A DNA stretch of 60,213 nt from Bacteroidales bacterium (GTDB taxonomy: Bacteria > Bacteroidota > Bacteroidia > Bacteroidales > P3), in NCBI GenBank assembly GCA_017428115.1, contig JAFRRK010000078.1:1-60213 (forward strand), written 5' to 3'. This document shows positions 1-13,200 of this stretch, piece after piece. Position 1 is the stretch's first letter. Each line of letters begins with the position of its first letter. The translations under genes and the position numbers were made by a program. The notes under the pieces are model-generated. The model saw only the letters and a list, made by a program, of their open reading frames with translations. It did not search any database and had not been told where the DNA came from.

Positions 1-549
1 TGTTGCGGATTGCAAATCTTGTTATTCTGCTGAGGGTGTCTCAAAAGGCACCCCCCAAGCCGTAAAATTGTTTGCCATGCAAACCTCACCACATGACTGG
101 AAAAAAAACAGAAATCACACCTTTGTTTCTTCTTCGTTTTTACATACATTACGGCTACAGATCCGCTGTACTTGGCACAGGTGCACTCCTGCTCCCTGAT
201 GCCCATCAAATGGTACATATCACTTGGGTTCATCTTCTTCGCGTTTTTTTTTGTTCATTACCAAAACGTTGATGAACCCTTTTTTCGTATGTCACCTACG
301 CATTTTTCGGAAGAACCAAACAAATGCTAATCTGCCATAAACCCTAATGACCGATTTGGGTTTAAGGAGAAGCTATCAGGATGGCAAGCAGACGATATCG
401 GAGCTTGCCACAGTCTTCGGAGCAAGCGACTAAACCACTAATAGGCGGTTGCGCGAGAAAGGGTACATTTGAAACTGCTACAGGTGGTACATTTATTCCG
501 TTGTACGCAATCGGCCTCAGCCAGTTATCATACAACGGCTGCTAAATGG
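1..549. other. gene-poor region downstream of ligA
   Basis: No intact gene is visible here. The stretch contains short open frames without recognisable protein character and a decayed HTH-like fragment (347-472, listed separately). An 8-bp inverted repeat (CCGTTGTA at 498-505 and TACAACGG at 531-538) lies just beyond the 3' end of ligA. It could fold in the ligA transcript, but no T-run follows on the minus strand, so it is only a weak terminator candidate. Confidence 0.5.
347..472 (+). pseudogene. decayed helix-turn-helix fragment, transposase-like
   Basis: Reading from the ATG at 347 gives a short peptide containing YQDGKQTISELATVFGASD. A TAA at 431-433 follows, then TTNRRLREKGYI in the same frame to a TGA at 470. 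Read through the stop, this looks like an HTH of the kind found at the N-terminus of transposases or resolvases (GKQTISELA, a turn, then TTNRRLREKGY). No catalytic domain follows. I infer a remnant of an insertion element. It is too short to assign a family, and chance resemblance is possible. Confidence 0.35.
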
Positions 550-2628
<2,079 letters not shown>

Positions 2629-3438
2629 TTACCTATCATCTTTTGGTTTCACTTCCCACTCTCCTTTAAAATTATATGACACTGGTCCTATTAGTCTTAT
2701 GTTGGTATAGGCCTCGTCGGTCTGGTCGTATGCCACTTGGAAGTCACCCCCAAGGGTGTGGATGTGTTGCCTACCTGTCACTAATGCACAGGCCGTAACG
2801 CCGGTGCCGCAGGCCCATGTCTCACCCTCTACTCCACGCTCGTAGGTGCGTACCAATAGGGTGTCGTCGGCCAAAGGCTCCACAAAGTCCACATTGGCAC
2901 CTGCCGCTCCCATGGCAGGATGATGGCGCAGAGGCCTACCCTCTCCCACCACATCATAATGCATCAAATCCTCCACTTGCGACACAAAGTGTGGCACACC
3001 GGTATTTAAGAGGTGTCCGTTCAATGTTTCATGTATGCCATTCTTGGGCACATCGCGCATACTCAAACTCACCACGCCTGTGGCAGTAGCGGCATTCCAC
3101 GACACAATCTCGGCCTCATGAGGACCGTCGTCGGCCAGAAAACAGAGATGCCACCTATTCCCCACCTTATGTCCCAAACCCTGAAGGAAGGCAAAGAGCG
3201 CGATACAGCGCCCTCCGTTGCCACACATGTCGGCAGGCATACCATCGGAATTATAATAGCGCATCACAAAGTCGTAGTTGTCTGAGGCACTAGCGAGCAC
3301 CAACAGCCCGTCGGCACCCACTCCCCGACGGCGATGGCACAAAAGGGCAATCGACTCATGAGTTAGCCCGAATGGCTGTTTACGGGCATCGATGACAACA
3401 AAATCGTTACCTGCCCCATCATATTTATAGAAAGTCAT
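2629..3438 (-). CDS. dapF: diaminopimelate epimerase DapF
   Basis: Interconverts LL- and meso-diaminopimelate, the last epimerisation step toward lysine and peptidoglycan meso-DAP; cytoplasmic and PLP-independent. Both catalytic cysteines are present: Cys72 in ADMCGNGGRC and Cys210 in TWACGTGVTACAL. The family start MTFYKYDGAGNDFVV places the initiation codon at 3438 and gives 269 residues. The frame stays open upstream to 3540, but those residues overlap the 3' end of the antiporter gene and do not resemble the family. It lies 41 bp after the antiporter gene and 33 bp before ligA on the same strand. Confidence 0.96.
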   Translation of the reverse strand: MTFYKYDGAGNDFVVIDARKQPFGLTHESIALLCHRRRGVGADGLLVLASASDNYDFVMRYYNSDGMPADMCGNGGRCIALFAFLQGLGHKVGNRWHLCFLADDGPHEAEIVSWNAATATGVVSLSMRDVPKNGIHETLNGHLLNTGVPHFVSQVEDLMHYDVVGEGRPLRHHPAMGAAGANVDFVEPLADDTLLVRTYERGVEGETWACGTGVTACALVTGRQHIHTLGGDFQVAYDQTDEAYTNIRLIGPVSYNFKGEWEVKPKDDR

Positions 3439-3479
3439 ATCGCTATAAGTGTTTAGTGAGTCGTTGAGAAAAAAGGCTG

Positions 3480-4697
3480 TCAAAGCTCGTGCTGTCCCTT
3501 CACCAACCTCCGGCTTGTGAGCAGCACCAATATCGAACAATAGATGATAGAACAGAAAATCACTGCATAGGTGACATGCCTGATAAGAGTGGCACCCGGT
3601 ATGATGACCCTGCCCGCAGCCACATTCACCTGTTCGGGCACCGATGCCAGCACTGCCGACACCAACCCCTTGGGTATCATCATTGACACCGTCAGCCTAT
3701 CCTCCTTTGTATTACTGCGCCCCACGATTGCTATCAACCCAAAGCGGACTACAAACAACGCCGCGGCGATAATGGCACCATACATCAGCGCCACTCCGTT
3801 GCTAAAAGGAATGCAGATTCCTACATAGACAAAGAAATAGGTCTTCAATACAAACACAAACTCTTTAAAGAAGCTTTTTTCGCCTTCCTCCAATGGGGTC
3901 ATAGGGCGCAGGCGCAACTTTTTAAGAAACGACATCTCAAAATACTCAGGATTGCCCAACACCAAACCAAAAGCTAGAGCGGCAATGGCACCACTATAGC
4001 CCAACGCCTCTGTGAGACCATAAATAACGAAAACAAAGGCAGGTGTAAGAAACATAGAGTTTTGCAACTTGCGCACCCTGTCCATCAGCGACGACCACAC
4101 AATGCCACCCACTACACCTATCAGCAATGCCATCATCACCGATGCCAGCACCCTACCCACCGTTGAGCCAATGCTGATATTGCCCATCTTATAACCCTCA
4201 ATGAAAGCCAGCGACACCACAATACAAAGCACTCCCGAGATGGCCGACTCCAGTGTCAAGGTAACCCTAGTCTTATCGCTCACCCTCATCTGCCTCACCA
4301 GCGGAATGACTATGGCGGCAGCAGTGCCTGCCACCATCGACCCCAGCATCATTGAGGCCTGCAGCTCCAACCCTATCAGAAAAAAAGCCACCAATGTCAC
4401 CGTAGCCATCGACACAACGAACGACAATAATGTCACCTGCACCACTCCAGTCCAATACTGCCTAACAGTATCGAGCCGCATGTCGATGCCGCTGTCGAAC
4501 AGTATGAACAGCAAAGTCAATGAGGCGAACACAGCCCCCGTCCCCTCAAGCTGCTCGGGCGTGACCCACCCTGACACCGGCCCAACCAATATTCCTATCA
4601 CCATAAGCAGCAACACATCTGGTATGCGCTGCCGGCTAAACCACGCATTGAACAGATGCGCACAGAAAATCAGCAGTCCAAGGAATATGTAGGTCAT
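3480..4697 (-). CDS. CPA-family cation/proton antiporter
   Basis: Probable inner-membrane Na+(K+)/H+ exchanger of 405 residues with about 12 hydrophobic segments across its length. It starts with the membrane segment MTYIFLGLLIFCAHLFNAW. Family-like signatures are the TM region with FILFDSGIDMRLD, the helix MVAGTAAAIVIPLVRQM, and the late motif IPKGLVSAVLASVPEQ typical of NhaP/CPA1-type exchangers. No regulatory RCK or TrkA domain follows the last membrane helix. It sits between dnaX and dapF on the same strand. The ion cannot be told from sequence. Confidence 0.85.
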   Translation of the reverse strand: MTYIFLGLLIFCAHLFNAWFSRQRIPDVLLLMVIGILVGPVSGWVTPEQLEGTGAVFASLTLLFILFDSGIDMRLDTVRQYWTGVVQVTLLSFVVSMATVTLVAFFLIGLELQASMMLGSMVAGTAAAIVIPLVRQMRVSDKTRVTLTLESAISGVLCIVVSLAFIEGYKMGNISIGSTVGRVLASVMMALLIGVVGGIVWSSLMDRVRKLQNSMFLTPAFVFVIYGLTEALGYSGAIAALAFGLVLGNPEYFEMSFLKKLRLRPMTPLEEGEKSFFKEFVFVLKTYFFVYVGICIPFSNGVALMYGAIIAAALFVVRFGLIAIVGRSNTKEDRLTVSMMIPKGLVSAVLASVPEQVNVAAGRVIIPGATLIRHVTYAVIFCSIIYCSILVLLTSRRLVKGQHEL

Positions 4698-4756
4698 GTT
4701 TCTGAATTGAGAATTAGGTCGGTGGTGGTGAAAACTACTTAGTTCTTACTTCATGG

Positions 4757-5287
4757 TCAAAGGTCGATTTCGGGAAAAAGATCCCTAAGTTTGTCGAGCT
4801 GGGGGTTTTGCCGCACCATGACGTCGTATTTTTCCCTGGCGGTGTATGCCACGGCCTGCTGTTTTTGGTATTCTACGACAATCTTGCAGTTCAGCCCAGG
4901 GCGGTGGCAACGCTGTCGCAAATAGGTGAGCATGCGCACTAGGAGGGGCTTGATCTCGGCTTCAAGAAAATTGTTGTCCACCACTAGCTCGAACTGGTTG
5001 TGTCCAACCATGCGCAACTGGCGCCCCTCTAGTTGTGCCGTCAAACGGGGCAATTCTGCACGCATAGCTTCGAGCATAGCCTGCCAATGCTCGGCGAGCT
5101 CCTGCTGGGTGATGGGCGGCAGGGTGGCTGACTCAGTTTCAGCCAAATCAGACGAATTGGTCAAGGCAGGCGAAGGTGAAGACTTGATAGATATGCTTCC
5201 TTGGCGCCGCAGGCGGCCGACAGGCGCCACCTCAGCCTTGACGGCCGATGCAGGGGCAGGCTGGGGAGAGGCATCAACCTTAACCAC
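4757..5287 (-). CDS. dnaX: DnaX C-terminal (tau-like) segment, separated from the core by an in-frame TAG
   Basis: This frame is the same one as the upstream dnaX core (5387-6487). Between them lies only a TAG at 5387-5389 and 33 sense codons (IARTPKAGHESK ... ALRVPET) with no other stop. From the GTG at 5287 the product is 176 residues: a Pro/Ala/Ser-rich linker, then a compact domain (QQELAEHWQAMLEAMRAELP ... VMVRQNPQLDKLRDLFPEIDL) that resembles the C-terminal domain of Bacteroidetes DnaX. Possible readings are a tau form made by readthrough, an independently initiated fragment, a nonsense mutation, or a base-call error. The GTG start has no clear ribosome-binding site. Confidence 0.7.
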   Translation of the reverse strand: MVKVDASPQPAPASAVKAEVAPVGRLRRQGSISIKSSPSPALTNSSDLAETESATLPPITQQELAEHWQAMLEAMRAELPRLTAQLEGRQLRMVGHNQFELVVDNNFLEAEIKPLLVRMLTYLRQRCHRPGLNCKIVVEYQKQQAVAYTAREKYDVMVRQNPQLDKLRDLFPEIDL

Positions 5288-5386
5288 AGTCTCAGGAACC
5301 CGCAGGGCACTGCCCTGCGGGGTGGCCGTGGCGACGGTTGGTGCCGCAGCCTTCGACTCGTGCCCCGCCTTCGGCGTTCTAGCAAT

Positions 5387-6487
5387 CTAAGTGTAGGTGA
5401 CGAGTGAGGCCAGCTTGGTTAGTGCCACTTCTACAAAAAGACGTTTATTGCCAGCCTCTTTGTATCGGTAATCGAAATCGCTCGCCACATCGAGGTACCG
5501 CAGCAAGAGAGCCAAACCGCAGTTGACAGCCTGCTCGCCATAGCGACCACGTTCCACATCGCTCACATCCATCAGCTTGTGAGTGGCGGGGTCCAATGCC
5601 ACCAGCAGGTTTCGCACATGCTGGCACAGTCCGGTAAGAAAATGCTGACCGTCGAAACCGTGCTCCACCACCTCTTGATGCAACAAGAGCGAGGAGGCTA
5701 TGTCGCCCGCACGCAGGTAGTCAACAAGACGGAAATAATACTCAGTGTCGAGCAGGTTGAGGTTCTCGTTGCAGAGCTGGCGTGTGAGATGGCCCTGGGT
5801 GAAGCTGACGAGGAGGTCGTAGGTGGAGAGTGCGTCGCGCAAGCCTCCTTCGGCCTGACGGGCAATGATGTGTAGGGCTTCTTCGTCGTATTCTACGCCC
5901 TCGTGCTGGGCTATATTACGCAGGTGCGCCACGATGTCGTCGGAAGGTATGCGCTTGAAGTCGAACACCTGGCAACGAGAAAGGATGGTGGGTATCACCT
6001 TGTGTTTCTCGGTGGTGGCAAGAATAAACTTGGCATATGCGGGGGGTTCCTCAAGAGTTTTGAGGAAGGCGTTGAAAGCAGCGGTGGACAGCATGTGCAC
6101 CTCGTCGATGATATAGACCTTGTAACGACCTGTCTGCGGGGGTATATACACCTGCTTGACGAGCTCGCGCATCTCGTCGACCCCGTTGTTAGAGGCGGCA
6201 TCAAGTTCGAAAAAGTTCATCGCCCCACCTTCGGCCATACTACGACAGCTCTCACACTCACCGCATGGCTCCATGTCGGGGGTGGGATGCTGGCAGTTGA
6301 TGGCTCGGGCCAAGATACGCGCACAGGTGGTCTTGCCCACACCGCGCGGTCCGCAGAATAGAAACGCCTGAGCCAGCTGACCTGAACGGATGGCATTCTT
6401 GAGTGTGGTGGTGACATGTTTCTGTCCCACCACAGAATCGAAGGTCTGTGGCCTATACTTACGTGCTGATACTATGAAGTTATCCAT
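5387..6487 (-). CDS. dnaX: DNA polymerase III clamp-loader subunit DnaX, gamma-like core
   Basis: ATP-driven clamp-loader subunit that places the sliding clamp on primed DNA. The 366 residues cover domains I-III: Walker A GPRGVGKTT (46-54), a zinc-binding set C65/C75/C78/C81 (CQHPTPDMEPCGECESC), Walker B YIIDEVHML, and sensor-1/SRC region ILATTEKHKV ... LSRCQVF. The product then ends at a TAG right after domain III (TKLASLVTYT), while the tau-like domains continue in the same frame downstream. So the polypeptide as written is a gamma-like truncated form, even shorter than E. coli gamma. A CAAAAATA (TATTTTTG on the coding strand) lies 27 bp upstream. Confidence 0.93.
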   Translation of the reverse strand: MDNFIVSARKYRPQTFDSVVGQKHVTTTLKNAIRSGQLAQAFLFCGPRGVGKTTCARILARAINCQHPTPDMEPCGECESCRSMAEGGAMNFFELDAASNNGVDEMRELVKQVYIPPQTGRYKVYIIDEVHMLSTAAFNAFLKTLEEPPAYAKFILATTEKHKVIPTILSRCQVFDFKRIPSDDIVAHLRNIAQHEGVEYDEEALHIIARQAEGGLRDALSTYDLLVSFTQGHLTRQLCNENLNLLDTEYYFRLVDYLRAGDIASSLLLHQEVVEHGFDGQHFLTGLCQHVRNLLVALDPATHKLMDVSDVERGRYGEQAVNCGLALLLRYLDVASDFDYRYKEAGNKRLFVEVALTKLASLVTYT

Positions 6488-6513
6488 CGTTGGTAATTGT
6501 TGTTAACAGAATG

Positions 6514-6521
6514 CAAAAATA
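6514..6521 (-). promoter_or_regulatory. Bacteroidetes -7 box for dnaX
   Basis: TATTTTTG on the minus strand, matching the Bacteroidetes TAnnTTTG -7 element, 27 bp upstream of the dnaX start. The -33 element is weak. It probably drives the dnaX-antiporter-dapF-ligA run. Confidence 0.55.
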
Positions 6522-6718
6522 CACATTTTTTTTCGCATTGCGACAATTTTAGTTATCAATATGCAAAAAAAAGAATTGAGATTCGAGAATTGAGAATTGA
6601 CCGGCAGGCAGGCAGAGGGTTAGCGCTCGAGCCACAAAAAGAACTTCATAGTGCTTGATTCTTAAACAATCGAACATAAGTGTTCTAATTCATCCCACCA
6701 ACGGAATGATGCATGTCT

Positions 6719-7180
6719 CCTACCCTATTGTCATCGTCATCATGTCCCACTTTACCTGGTGAAGTTGCTTTGTCTGGCTCGGCGAAGAAAGCTGATTTTC
6801 TTTGCTATCGCTCAACACAACGATGTGCCACTTATTTATTTCCAAAAGTGGCACCCTAATTTTTGCCCTTTCTCGGTATAACTATATCAAACGACCGACT
6901 ACACTCACTCCAATCACTCGCCATGCCTTCGTCGTGCATTCGTCGTGCATTCGTTTCCTGAGGCGAAGGAAGAACGAAGGGAAGTATGAAGTAAGAGCTA
7001 AGAAGTACGAAGTAACGGGGCAGCTGCCACTTCTTAACTCTTAATTCTTAATTCTCAATTAGAAAAACACAGCCCCACCAATACTAAACAACCCAACTAA
7101 GTACCAGGAAAAGAGAAACAAAGGCGTATGACTAAAATAGGCTTGGTACGCATGCCTGATGTTATTTCCCCAACTTTAGG
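6719..7180 (+). repeat. dispersed MITE-like repeat, copy A
   Basis: Shares long blocks with copies C (35014-35437) and D (58102-58595), and a shorter section with copy B (23905-24185). The shared blocks are CCTATTGTCAT near the left, AAAAGTGGCACCCTAA near 6833, GCCATGCCTTCGTCGTGC near 6923, and the tail CACAGCCCCACCA near 7068. The left terminal inverted repeat seen in copy D is not recognisable here. The right end keeps only CAACTTTAG (7171-7179), so this copy looks degenerate. Together with the GH94 promoter it fills the dnaX-GH94 intergenic gap. Confidence 0.75.
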
Positions 7181-7235
7181 TCCTACTTAATCAGAGCAGC
7201 GAAGTGGGGTGAATTTATTTTTTTGTGATAGATTG

Positions 7236-7265
7236 TTGTTAATTTAAAAAAAAGGTGTATCTTTG
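7236..7265 (+). promoter_or_regulatory. promoter of the cyclic-glucan-synthase-like gene
   Basis: TTG at 7236-7238, a 19-bp spacer, then TATCTTTG at 7258-7265, a good match to the Bacteroidetes promoter. The ATG used for the gene is 28 bp downstream. The in-frame GTG at 7255 lies immediately before and partly inside this -7 region and so cannot be the start. Confidence 0.75.
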
Positions 7266-7293
7266 TAACTCGAACCAAATAGTTTTATACGGT

Positions 7294-10200
7294 ATGAGGA
7301 ATAGGTATAAATTATTCAAAAAGAGCGTAAAGGACATTACTCAATACTATCTGTTGCTGGTAGAGGAAACCAAGTCGCAGCGGCTGGTAGGCAGCACCAA
7401 CGAGTGGGTGCTGGACAATTATTATATGATTAGCGAGCAGGAGAAGGTGCTGCGGGTGGACCTCCGCAGCCGCCAGTTTCGCCGTCTGGACCACCGTCGT
7501 GTGGAGCAGGTGGAGGAGCTGCTGCGCAGTTTTTTGAAGAAATGCCACTATCAGATAGATAAGACGTTGCTGTTCCGCTATCTGCGACAGGTGCAGGCCA
7601 AGCAGAAGGACTATCTTACTTATCACGAGGTGTGCGCGCTGCTGCCGCTGACTAAGGCGGTGTTGATAGACGAGCTGGCTGGGCTGTGCCGCCAGCTGAA
7701 GGAGGCTCACGCCTACCACTATTCGCCCACCGACAAGAAGGGTGCAGACATGGAGCGCCTGAACGAGGCTGCCAGCCAGAACCTGATGATGATGAACCTG
7801 TTCAACTCGCTGAAGAAAATGACTAAGCTGCCCATGGCCGAGGTGCTGGACTATGTGAGCTATTCGGAGCGAGCCCTGAAGGCCGAGAAAGCAGGCATGT
7901 ACGACCAGATGTACGACAAGACCAAGGACGACTATCGTGCCCGGGTGGTAAGGATGGCCAAAAAGCGCCATATGCGCGAATACGACTTGGTGAAGGAGCT
8001 GGTGGAGAAGGCCGATGCCGAGGGCGAGCATGTGGGATGGCAGCTGTTTCCACCCAAGGCGTGGAACCGCCGTGCCCATTTGTATATATGGATTGTGGTG
8101 GCGGCGACACTGCTACTGGCGGCCCTGTTTGGACGTTGGGCCATGGGCAGATGGGACAGCTGGCTGACCGTTGTGCTGGGACTGCTGATGGTGGTGCCGA
8201 TGAGTCAGATGGTGATAGACCTATTCAACCAGTGTCTGTACTGGATACACAGACCGGTAAGCACCTTTAAGCTGAAGTTTAAGGAGGGACTGATACCAGA
8301 GGAATACTCCACCATGGTAATCATGCCCACGATATTGAAGAACAGACAGAAGACCGTAGAGCTGCTGGAGCAGCTGGAGGTATACTACCTATCCAACATC
8401 AACCGTGCCGGAGGTGGCGAGCGGTTGGAGAGCCACGGACAAAACCTATACTACACACTGATAGGCGATGCTGCCGCAGGGCCGGAGGCGGATATGCCCT
8501 GGGACGACGAAGTGGTAGAGGCTGGCCTGGCCAAGGTGAAGGAATTGAACGAGAAGTATGGCGCACCGATATTCAACTTTGTGTACCGCCGTCGCGCATG
8601 GAGCGACGGCGAGGGCTGCTGGCTTGGATGGGAACGTAAGCGCGGCGCGATACTGCACTTCAACGACCTGCTGCTGGGCAAGCACTCGGAGGAGGAAAAG
8701 AAACGTTTCTTCCGCTGCGAGACCATCAGCGAATGGCTGAGGGAACCCCTTGCCCCGATACAATTCGTCATCACTCTCGACACCGACACTGAGTTGGTGC
8801 TCTACTCGGCACAGAAGCTGATAGGCGCCATGGCGCACCCGCTGAACCGCGCACGCCTCTCGGCCGACGGTCGAAGGGTGGATGCAGGCTACGGCATCAT
8901 GCAGCCAAGGGTGAACGTTGATGTGGAGGTGACTAACAAGAGCCGCTATGCCCAACTGTTTGCCGGGCTGGGTGGACTGGACGTGTACACCACAGCATCG
9001 TTTGAGCTGTATCAGGACATCTTTAACGAGGGCAGCTTCTGTGGTAAGGGCATCTACGACCTAAGGATTTTCCAGCAGGTGCTGCGCGGCACTTTCCCGC
9101 AAAATCTTATTTTGAGCCACGACCTAATAGAGGGCTGCCACATTCGCTGCGGCCTGATAAATGATGTGGAGCTGTTTGACGACAACCCGTCCAACTATAT
9201 CGACGATGCCAAGCGCCACCACCGCTGGACACGCGGCGACTGGCAGATTATAGGCTGGCTGCGCAACAGAGTGCGCAACGAACATGGCGACTGGGTGAAG
9301 AACCAGGTGAACACCATAGGACGGTGGAAGATATTCGACAACCTGCGCCGCAGCGTGCTGAGCCTGGCATGTGTGGTGGCACTGCTGGTCGGTTTTGCCG
9401 CCTCGGTGGGCAACGCACAGATGGTGAGCCCGGCATGGTACGTCCTGGTGGTGCTACTGGCGGTGGCTCTGCCTATTCTGTTCTTCCTAATGGGCCAGAT
9501 AGCAAAAGTGCCACGGTTTAACAAACGCTACCGCTACTATATGACACTGATGCGGGGCATCGGGGTGGTGATAAGACGTTCGATGGTGCAGTTTGCCCTG
9601 CTGCCAAAGGAGGCATGGATGTATACTGACGCCATAGTGCGCAGCTGCTACCGCATGGCGTTCAGCCACAAGAACCTGCTCAATTGGGTGCCAAGCGACG
9701 AAGCCTCGAAGAGCACTAAGGGAACGCTCGACGACTATATAAAGAAATTTTGGTTCAACTATGTGTGTGCCGCCGTAATTGCCGGTCTCACCGTATGGGC
9801 ATTGACCGGCAGAAGCACCATGGGCGCCAGCGAGGTGTGGATGACACTGGCTGCGGCTTTCACTTGCGTGATGTGGGTGGGAGCCCCCTTTATGATGTTC
9901 CACCTTGGCAAAAAGTTCGCTCAGGAGAAGAAGGGGCTGACCGAGGAGGAGACTGGCGAGGTGAAGAAATGGGCTGCAGACACATGGCACTATTTCGACA
10001 GCCTGCTGACAGAGGAGAACAACTATCTGATACCTGACAACTACCAGCTGAACCGTGAGAAGAAGGCCGACTATAAAACCTCGCCAACGAATATCGGATA
10101 CTCGATGTTGGCAGTGGTGAGCGCGGCAGAGCTTGGCCTGACCACCCACAACGCAGCCCTCGAGCGTCTGGAACATATAGTGGACACCGTTATGAGGCTG

Positions 10201-13200
10201 GAGAAGTGGAACGGCCACCTGTTTAACTGGTACCACATTGGCACACTGAAGGCCCTGCCAAACTACTTCATCTCCACGTGCGATAGCGGCAACTTTGTAG
10301 CATGCCTCTATGTTGTGAAAGGATATCTGAGCAAACACGGTAGCAAGAATCAAAGCCTGCGGGCCAAGGTGGGGAGGCTGATAGACATGACGGACTTCTC
10401 GAAGCTGTATAACCCTGAGCTGGATGTGTTCAGCATAGGCTACGACTACGGTGCCCACACGCTGCTGCCCTATCACTACAACAACTTCGCCTCGGAAGCA
10501 CGCCTGACCAGCTTCCTGACCATAGCGCAAGGCGACGCGCCGTATAAGCATTGGTTCTGCCTGGACAAGACGCTGGTGCAGTATCGCGGATTTAAAGGAG
10601 TGGCATCGTGGTACGGCACGTTGTTTGAATATTTCATGCCACTAATCTTCCTGCCCACCTACAAGCATACGCTGATGGACGAGACCTACAGTTTTGCCAT
10701 CCGCGCACAGCGCGCCTTTATCCGCAACGCCAAGCCGCAGGGCAACACCAAGGAGATGCCGTGGGGCATCAGCGAAACTGCATACAACGAGCTTGACGAC
10801 GCACAGAACTATAAGTATCACGCCTTCGGGGTGCCCTATCTGAAATTCCAGAACACTACGCCCGACCGTATAGTGATATCGCCCTACAGCTCGCTAATGA
10901 CCATAGGCATCGACGACCGCGGAGTGTACGAGAACATGCATCGGTTTGAAAAACTGGATATGTACGACAGCATGGGCTTCTTCGAATCGTACGACGAAGA
11001 GGACCATGTGCCGGTGAGAGCTCACTACGCACACCACCAAGGAATGATATTGGCAAGCCTCACAAACTATCTGGCCGACCACTGCCTGCAACAATACTTT
11101 ATGAACGAACCCATCATGCGCTCGATGGAGACGCTGCTGAAGGAAAAGGCACAGGTGAAACCATATATCGACTTGAAGGTGACGCAATATAAACGCTACC
11201 AGTATGCCAAGGTGCAGACGGAAAGCGACGCACGTGAGTATGACGGCATTGCCACGGTACCCGAGATAGGGGTGCTCAGCAATGGACAATACACAGTGCT
11301 GCTAAACGACCGGGGGTCGGGTTTTTCACGCTACCGCAACATAATGATAAACCGCTACCGCAAGATTAGTGCCGACCATTATGGGCAGTATCTATACATT
11401 CGCAACTTGAGGAACGACCGACTGTGGTGCAACACTTACGCCCCACTGGACGTGATGCCCGAAAGCTACCGGGTGAGCTTTGCATCCGACAAGATTCAAT
11501 TTCTGCGTGTGGACGGGAATATCGAAACCAAGACTGAGGTGACAGTGATTAAGGACCGCTATGCCGAAATAAGGCGCATCACTTTTACCAACAACGGCGA
11601 CGAGGATGTAGACCTGGAGCTTACCAGTTATACCGAAGCTGTGATGGCCTCACACGAGGCCGACGAGGCACACAGGGTATTTAACAGCATGAACATCTAC
11701 TCGGAATATGACGCCGAACACGAGGTATTGATATTGAGCAAGCCTGTGCAGGAAGCACGTGAAAGCCGCTACTTTGCGATGCACACCATGTTTGTGCCCG
11801 ACGACAGCGACAGCGGCATCACCGACACTCCAGAATATGAGACTTCGAGAATGAAATTCCTAGGCCGCGGCGGCAGTCTGCAGCATGCGGCCATCATAGA
11901 GGGCAGGCGCACCCTCACCGGCACCGTAGGCACCACCCTCGACCCCATCATGGCCATGCGCCGCAGGGTGCGCATCGAAGCTAGCAAACATGCCACCGTG
12001 GTGATGCTGACAGGCTTTGGCAAGGCCCGCGAACAGCTGATAGACATTGCCACTCTATACCACGACACGGTGGACATCGACCACGCCTTTGAGACGGCAT
12101 CAGTGTTCAACAATATGCGCACATCCATGTCGCTCCTCAAAGGGGCTCAGATGAAGCTATACAACAATATAGCCAAATACCTGCTACAGACCGCCACACT
12201 GGGCAACCGCCGACAGGCATGTCTGGCAGAAAACAGCCTCTCACAGTCGGCGCTGTGGCGCTTTGGTATCTCGGGCGACATAGCCATACTGCTAATGGAA
12301 ATTGACAACATCAAGCAGTCGGGCTTTGCCAAGGAGATACTGCGCGCATACGAATATTACAAAGTGCACGGACTGCTGCTTGACGTGGTGTTTATCAACG
12401 ACGAGCAGGGCGAGAACCGTGAGGGTCTGACCCATTTCATACGCAACATTGCCAACACCGAGCATCTCTGGGCCACTCACCAGGAGGCAGGACATGTGTA
12501 TATCCTCAACGGCAACGAGGTGAGCAAAGAGGAACGCACCCTGCTGAGAACGGTGGCAAGACTCACCTTCTTCACCCATGGCGGCATCACCATACAGCAA
12601 CAGCTTGAGCAGCTCGAAAAAGACAACCAGCACTACCAAGACATGGTGGAATACCCCGTCCTAAAGCCAAGCACTGAGTTGCGGGTGTGGAGCTCGCTCG
12701 ATTTCTACAACCAGTATGGAGGCTTTGACCGCGAAGGTAGGGACTATGTGGTTACCAATACCAACACACCCATGCCGTGGGTCAACGTCATTGCCAACCC
12801 CCATTTTGGATGTGTGGTGAGCAGCACCATGGCAGGCTTCACATTTGCCTACAACGCCCAGCAGTTCAAACTCACAGGCTGGAGCAACGACATGGTGCGC
12901 GACAACGCTTCTGAAATGCTGCTTATCAACGGCTGCCAATTTATTCCCGCCACAGCCCGCCACGGACAGGGCTACTCGGCATTCGATGCCGAATATGAGC
13001 AGATGAAAGTGATGGTACGCCTGTTTGTGAGCCACCAGAACCCTGAGAAGTACTACCAAATAAAACTGGCCAACAAGACTGACCAGCCGCTTCAGGTAAA
13101 GCTCGACATGGTCTACAAGCTGGTGATGGGCATGAGCGAAGAGCAGACCGCACGCTATTTGCACAGCGACTGGAAGCAGGAGCAGAACAGCCTGTGGGTC

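Noticed and set aside
5387..5389. Genome-wide recoding of TAG
   Set aside because: Other genes here end normally at TAG (the yhhQ-like transporter, queF, the YbbR-like gene, coaE), so TAG acts as a stop in this genome. Only the dnaX case is odd.
7255..7293. GTG 7255 as the start of the glucan-synthase-like gene
   Set aside because: It overlaps or immediately precedes the -7 promoter box TATCTTTG; ATG 7294 follows at a suitable distance.
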